Assembly: GCA_016210805.1 (NCBI GenBank)
Contig: JACQTL010000326.1
Span: forward strand, 1 to 9,572
DNA from: Actinomycetota bacterium
GTDB taxonomy: Bacteria > Actinomycetota > UBA4738 > G016210805
Direction: 5' to 3'
DNA length: 9,572 nt
Position 1 is the stretch's first letter. Each line of letters begins with the position of its first letter. Position numbers and translations under genes: made by a program. Shown one piece after another: positions 6,926 to 9,572 of the stretch. A model generated the notes under the pieces. That model was not told where the DNA came from. It did not search any database and saw only the letters and a list, made by a program, of their open reading frames with translations.

Positions 6926-8662
6926 ATGGCGGCCGGTGCGCCCCGCTGGCTCTTCCGTGCCCGGGTCTCGGGCTTCTTCGCCACGGCCCTGTTCCTCGAC
7001 CTGTCGCTGGCCCTCTCGGGCCGGGCGGGCGTCGCGGTCAGCTCCGTGGGCCTGCTCCTCGGCGTGGCGTTCGCGGGAGCGGGCGCCGTCCTGGCCGCCC
7101 GGCGGTCCGAGGGCCGCCTCCGGGCGGCCTGGCTCCTCCTGGCCGCCGGGATCGGCCTGTGGGGGGCGATGTGGGCCCTCCGGTCGTTCTCCCGGGGCCT
7201 GGACGGACAGGCCCCCAGCGCGTGGATGGACGCTGGGGGGCTCTTCTCGGTCGTCGCCGTGGCCGCCGTGCTGCTGGCGAACCCCTCCGGGCGGGCCAGA
7301 GGCGAGCTGAGCCTGATCCTGGACGGCGTGATAGCGGCCGTCGGCCTGTCGATGGTGTCCCACCAGCTGATCCTCCGGCCCCTCTTCGAGGCCGACGTCG
7401 CCCCCCTGTCCCTGTGGCTGCTCTCCGCCCGGGCCATCGGCGCGCTGGTGCTCCTGGCCCTGGTCGCGATGACGGCCATCAGGAGGAGGCGCCTGGCCGC
7501 CGGGGCCCCGGCCCCGCCCCTCGACCAGGGCCTCGCCCTGGTGGCCATCTCCTCCTCGGCCCTCCTGGGGGTCACGGTGGGCGGGTTCTCCACGCCGTGG
7601 GTCGAGCTGGCCGAGACCGGCCTCCTGGCCGGCTTCGTCCTCGTGGGGATGGCGGGGCTCCGGAAGGTGGCCGGGGTCGGCCCCCCCGCGGCTCGCGACG
7701 GCGGCACGATCGAGGTCTCGGTCCTCCCGCTCCTCATGATGGCCGCGGGGACGATCGTCGTGCTCCCCGACCTCATGAAGGGCCCCGTCCTGACGGTGAA
7801 CCTGGTCCTCGGGTACACGGGGCAGCTCCTGGTGGTGTTCCGCCTCCTGGTGGCCCTCATCGAGAACGGGCGGCTGACCAGGAGGATGCAGGCCAAGGTG
7901 GGGGAGCTGGAGGCGGCCTACGCCCGCCTGTCCGAGCTGGACGAGCTGAAGTCCGACTTCGTGGCCACGGCGTCGCACGAGCTCAGGACGCCCCTCACCG
8001 CGGTGCAGGGGTTCATCGAGACGCTGCTCCGGCCGGAGATCATGGCCAGCCCCGAGGAGAGCCGGGAGTACCTGATGATCGCGCGGAGGAGCGCCTCCCG
8101 CCTGCGCACACTGATCGAGAACCTCCTCCTCGTGTCGCGCATCGAGCAGTCCGGGGCGATCGGCAGCCTGGCCAGCCTCGACCTGGCCGAGCTGGCCGGG
8201 GAGATCGTGGCCGAGCACGGCGACGGCACCCACCCGGTCGTCGTCAGGGTCCCCGGCTCCCCGGTCCCCGTGCGCATGGACAGGATGCACGCGCGGACGG
8301 TCGTCGAGAACCTCCTGTCGAACGCCAGGAAGTTCTCGCCGCCCGGCTCGGAGATAACGGTCTCCGTGCGGGCCAGGGAGGACGTGGCCGAGCTGGCCGT
8401 GGAGGACCGGGGCCCCGGCGTCCCCCGCGACGACCGGCCCCAGCTCTTCGAGAAGTTCTTCAGGGGGCGGGGCTCGGCCGGGCTGACCAGCGGCTCGGGC
8501 CTCGGGCTGTACATCGTGCGGCGGCTGGCGGAGGCCGTCGGCGGGTCGGTGGAGTACGACGGGACGAGGGTGGAGGGCGCCCGGTTCGTGCTCCGGCTCC
8601 CGCTGTCGTCGGTCCCGGGTGAGGATCTGGTCGTCGCCCCGGAGGGGGCGGCGGTCCCCTGA
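6926..8662 (+). CDS. Polytopic membrane sensor histidine kinase
   Basis: A 578-residue sensor kinase. Residues 12-312 contain about ten hydrophobic segments (near 12-31, 35-58, 67-86, 103-119, 128-150, 161-184, 201-219, 228-246, 264-282, 287-312) with very short loops, so the signal is probably sensed within or close to the membrane rather than by a large external domain. A short helical linker (313-340) leads to the HisKA dimerisation domain with phospho-acceptor His351 (SHELRTPL). The ATPase domain has the N box at Asn462/Asn466 (ENLLSNARKFS), the G1 box at Asp494-x-Gly-x-Gly (DRGPGVP), an F box (FEKFFRG) and the G2 box 523-528 (GSGLGL). All key residues are present, so it should be active. 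The start is the ATG at 6926; no in-frame start lies just upstream. No response regulator is adjacent: the next gene, 37 bp on, is GreA, and the upstream TetR gene is divergent. The signal is unknown. Confidence 0.95.
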   Translation: MAAGAPRWLFRARVSGFFATALFLDLSLALSGRAGVAVSSVGLLLGVAFAGAGAVLAARRSEGRLRAAWLLLAAGIGLWGAMWALRSFSRGLDGQAPSAWMDAGGLFSVVAVAAVLLANPSGRARGELSLILDGVIAAVGLSMVSHQLILRPLFEADVAPLSLWLLSARAIGALVLLALVAMTAIRRRRLAAGAPAPPLDQGLALVAISSSALLGVTVGGFSTPWVELAETGLLAGFVLVGMAGLRKVAGVGPPAARDGGTIEVSVLPLLMMAAGTIVVLPDLMKGPVLTVNLVLGYTGQLLVVFRLLVALIENGRLTRRMQAKVGELEAAYARLSELDELKSDFVATASHELRTPLTAVQGFIETLLRPEIMASPEESREYLMIARRSASRLRTLIENLLLVSRIEQSGAIGSLASLDLAELAGEIVAEHGDGTHPVVVRVPGSPVPVRMDRMHARTVVENLLSNARKFSPPGSEITVSVRAREDVAELAVEDRGPGVPRDDRPQLFEKFFRGRGSAGLTSGSGLGLYIVRRLAEAVGGSVEYDGTRVEGARFVLRLPLSSVPGEDLVVAPEGAAVP

Positions 8663-8685
8663 CCCGGCCGCCCCCGGCCTGCTGG

Positions 8686-8691
8686 TAGATT
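8686..8691 (+). promoter_or_regulatory. -10-like box before greA
   Basis: TAGATT fits the TANNNT pattern and lies 8 bases before the greA ATG, with no Shine-Dalgarno between. No -35 at a good distance is visible. It would give greA its own, probably leaderless, transcript besides read-through from the histidine kinase. Confidence 0.4.
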
Positions 8692-8699
8692 CCGTGACG

Positions 8700-9239
8700 A
8701 TGTCCGACCTTCCCGAGGAGCTCGCCTCCCGGCCCACCCGCAAGCCGGGGCAGGAACCGAGCGCCGTGCTCACGCTCGACGCCTACGTGCGGCTGCGCGA
8801 CGAGCTGGAGGAGCTCCGCACGACCGGACGGTTCCACATCGCCGAGCGGCTGAAGGCCGCCCGGGAGATGGGCGACATCCGGGAGAACGCCGACTACGAC
8901 GCGGCCAAGAACGAGCAGGGCCTGATGGAGTCGCGGATCCGCCGGCTCGAGGCCATGCTCCGCGATCCCGACATCGTGGAGACGCCGGAGGCGGCCGAGG
9001 CGGTGGCCCCCGGGATGCTGGTCACGGTCCTCCCGCTCGACGAGGAGGACCCGGAGGAGGAGACCTACCTCCTGGCCGACTCCACCGAGGAGAAGGCCGC
9101 CCGGGCCCGGACCATCACGCCGGCCTCACCGCTGGGCCGGGCCGTGCTCGGCGCTCGGGAGGGCGACGAGGTCGTCTACCGGGCCCCGGGGGGCGACTTC
9201 CGGTACCGCGTGGTCGCGTTCGAGCCCCACCGGGCCTGA
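8700..9239 (+). CDS. greA: Transcription elongation factor GreA (transcript-cleavage factor)
   Basis: A 179-residue Gre factor. It inserts a coiled coil into the RNA polymerase secondary channel and stimulates cleavage of backtracked RNA, rescuing stalled elongation complexes. Residues about 27-95 form the N-terminal antiparallel coiled coil. Its tip has GDIREN (58-63), where Asp59 and Glu62 match the Mg-coordinating acidic pair of E. coli GreA (Asp41, Glu44), followed by ADYDAAKNEQ. Residues 102-176 form the C-terminal FKBP-like domain with the TPASPLGRAVLG signature (140-150) and GDEV (155-158). The ATG at 8700 was chosen because the coiled coil then follows a short 20-25 residue polar, basic extension; the frame is open 27 codons further up but overlaps the kinase gene. 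It is a little longer than the usual 155-165 residues because of this extension and an acidic loop (DEEDPEEE, 114-121). A Gre paralogue is possible, but the intact acidic tip favours an active GreA. Confidence 0.94.
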   Translation: MSDLPEELASRPTRKPGQEPSAVLTLDAYVRLRDELEELRTTGRFHIAERLKAAREMGDIRENADYDAAKNEQGLMESRIRRLEAMLRDPDIVETPEAAEAVAPGMLVTVLPLDEEDPEEETYLLADSTEEKAARARTITPASPLGRAVLGAREGDEVVYRAPGGDFRYRVVAFEPHRA

Positions 9240-9267
9240 GCGGGGCCAGCCGAACGGCGCCGGGGCG

Positions 9268-9572
9268 TCAGCTCTCGCAGCTGATCTCGGTGCCGACCCC
9301 CGAGCCCTGGGAGCAGGTGTCGAAGTTGTGCCCTCCGTCGAGGTAGTCGCCGCCCGCCCCGCCGATCAGCGTGTCGTTCCCGACGTCGCCGAACAGGTAG
9401 TCGGCGCCGCCCTGGCCGCGCAACGTGTCGCCGCCGCCGTTCCCGATCAGCGAGTCGAACCCGGCCCCCCCGACCAGCAGGTCGGCCCCCCCGCCGCCGA
9501 TCAGGACGTCGTCGCCCCCGTAGCCGAACAGCCGGTCGTTCCCGCCCAGCCCGCAGATCACGTCGTCGCCGG
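9268..9572 (-). CDS. RTX calcium-binding repeat protein, C-terminal end (5' partial)
   Basis: Only the end of the gene is in the window. The frame stays open through the window edge and codons upstream of the GTG at 9561 continue the repeat (Gly-Asp-Asp before Val-Ile-Cys), so that GTG is not the real start. The visible part is nine consecutive nonapeptides of the GGxGxDxLx type, such as GYGGDDVLI and GNGGGDTLR. These fold into a parallel beta-roll that binds Ca2+ outside the cell. The ninth (GGHNFDTCS) is degenerate, followed by a short tail with a second Cys near the end, which could form a disulfide with the first. Such proteins are extracellular; no secretion signal is visible because the N-terminus is missing. 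It converges on greA with 28 bp between stops, where I see no good terminator. The catalytic or adhesive part, if any, lies upstream. Confidence 0.85.
   Translation of the reverse strand, partial: GDDVICGLGGNDRLFGYGGDDVLIGGGGADLLVGGAGFDSLIGNGGGDTLRGQGGADYLFGDVGNDTLIGGAGGDYLDGGHNFDTCSQGSGVGTEISCES
9310..9552 (-). repeat. 27-bp tandem coding repeat (RTX nonapeptides), nine units
   Basis: Nine head-to-tail 27-bp units encode the glycine/aspartate nonapeptides. The Gly and Asp codons are constant; the variable positions differ freely, and no two units are identical in DNA, so this is an old array kept by selection rather than a fresh expansion. It probably continues beyond the window. Confidence 0.85.

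Noticed and set aside
8619..8699. 27-codon upstream extension of greA
   Set aside because: It overlaps the kinase gene by 44 bp, reads as Arg/Pro-rich sequence unlike Gre proteins and lacks a ribosome binding site; ATG 8700 fits the family better.
6863..8773. Minus-strand frame of 636 codons opposite the histidine kinase
   Set aside because: The plus strand holds the full H, N, G1, F and G2 boxes; the antisense product is a His/Gly/Pro/Arg-rich shadow.
9240..9267. Terminator between greA and the RTX gene
   Set aside because: The 28-bp gap is GC-rich but I found only very short complementary pieces and no T-tract.

Overview
This looks like a piece of a very GC-rich actinobacterial (Actinomycetota) chromosome, probably from a poorly characterised lineage. 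The evidence is the strong G/C preference at third codon positions, the frequent GTG starts, several genes that look leaderless (a -10-like box a few bases before the start codon and no Shine-Dalgarno), an actinobacterial-type GreA and an RTX-repeat protein with cysteines in its tail. No rRNA, tRNA, CRISPR, transposase or phage gene is visible. Coding density is high.

Layout. (1) 1-3667, plus strand: a cell-surface pair. The first gene is cut by the window edge and encodes a single-pass membrane protein with a Pro-rich cytoplasmic end, a Thr-Glu-Gln-Pro repeat linker and an exported domain. It overlaps by 11 bp a thermolysin-type (M4) metalloprotease precursor that is probably a lipoprotein and carries a beta-propeller-like C-terminal region. 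(2) 3699-6834, minus strand: a compact three-gene operon, TetR regulator > six-ligand diiron ferritin-like protein > nucleotidyltransferase-like protein of unknown function. Each stop codon overlaps the next GTG start (GTGA). A 9-bp inverted repeat overlies the promoter that drives it, which suggests autoregulation. (3) 6926-9239, plus strand: a polytopic membrane histidine kinase with no response regulator next to it, then a GreA transcript-cleavage factor. (4) 9268 to the window end, minus strand: the C-terminal end of an RTX calcium-binding repeat protein.

The best candidate for something undescribed is the TetR / diiron protein / NTase-like operon. The regulator and the diiron protein are recognisable by motif. 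The third protein has the signature of a DNA polymerase beta-type nucleotidyltransferase (Gly-Ser, Asp-x-Asp, later Asp) in an otherwise unfamiliar 459-residue chain. The tight coupling implies that an oxidative step and a nucleotidyl-transfer step (or nucleotide-binding partner) work together under control of one ligand-sensing repressor; the substrate cannot be read from the sequence.

All calls rest on reading motifs by eye; no database search was possible. Several very long open frames antisense to these genes (for example opposite the protease) are judged to be composition shadows.
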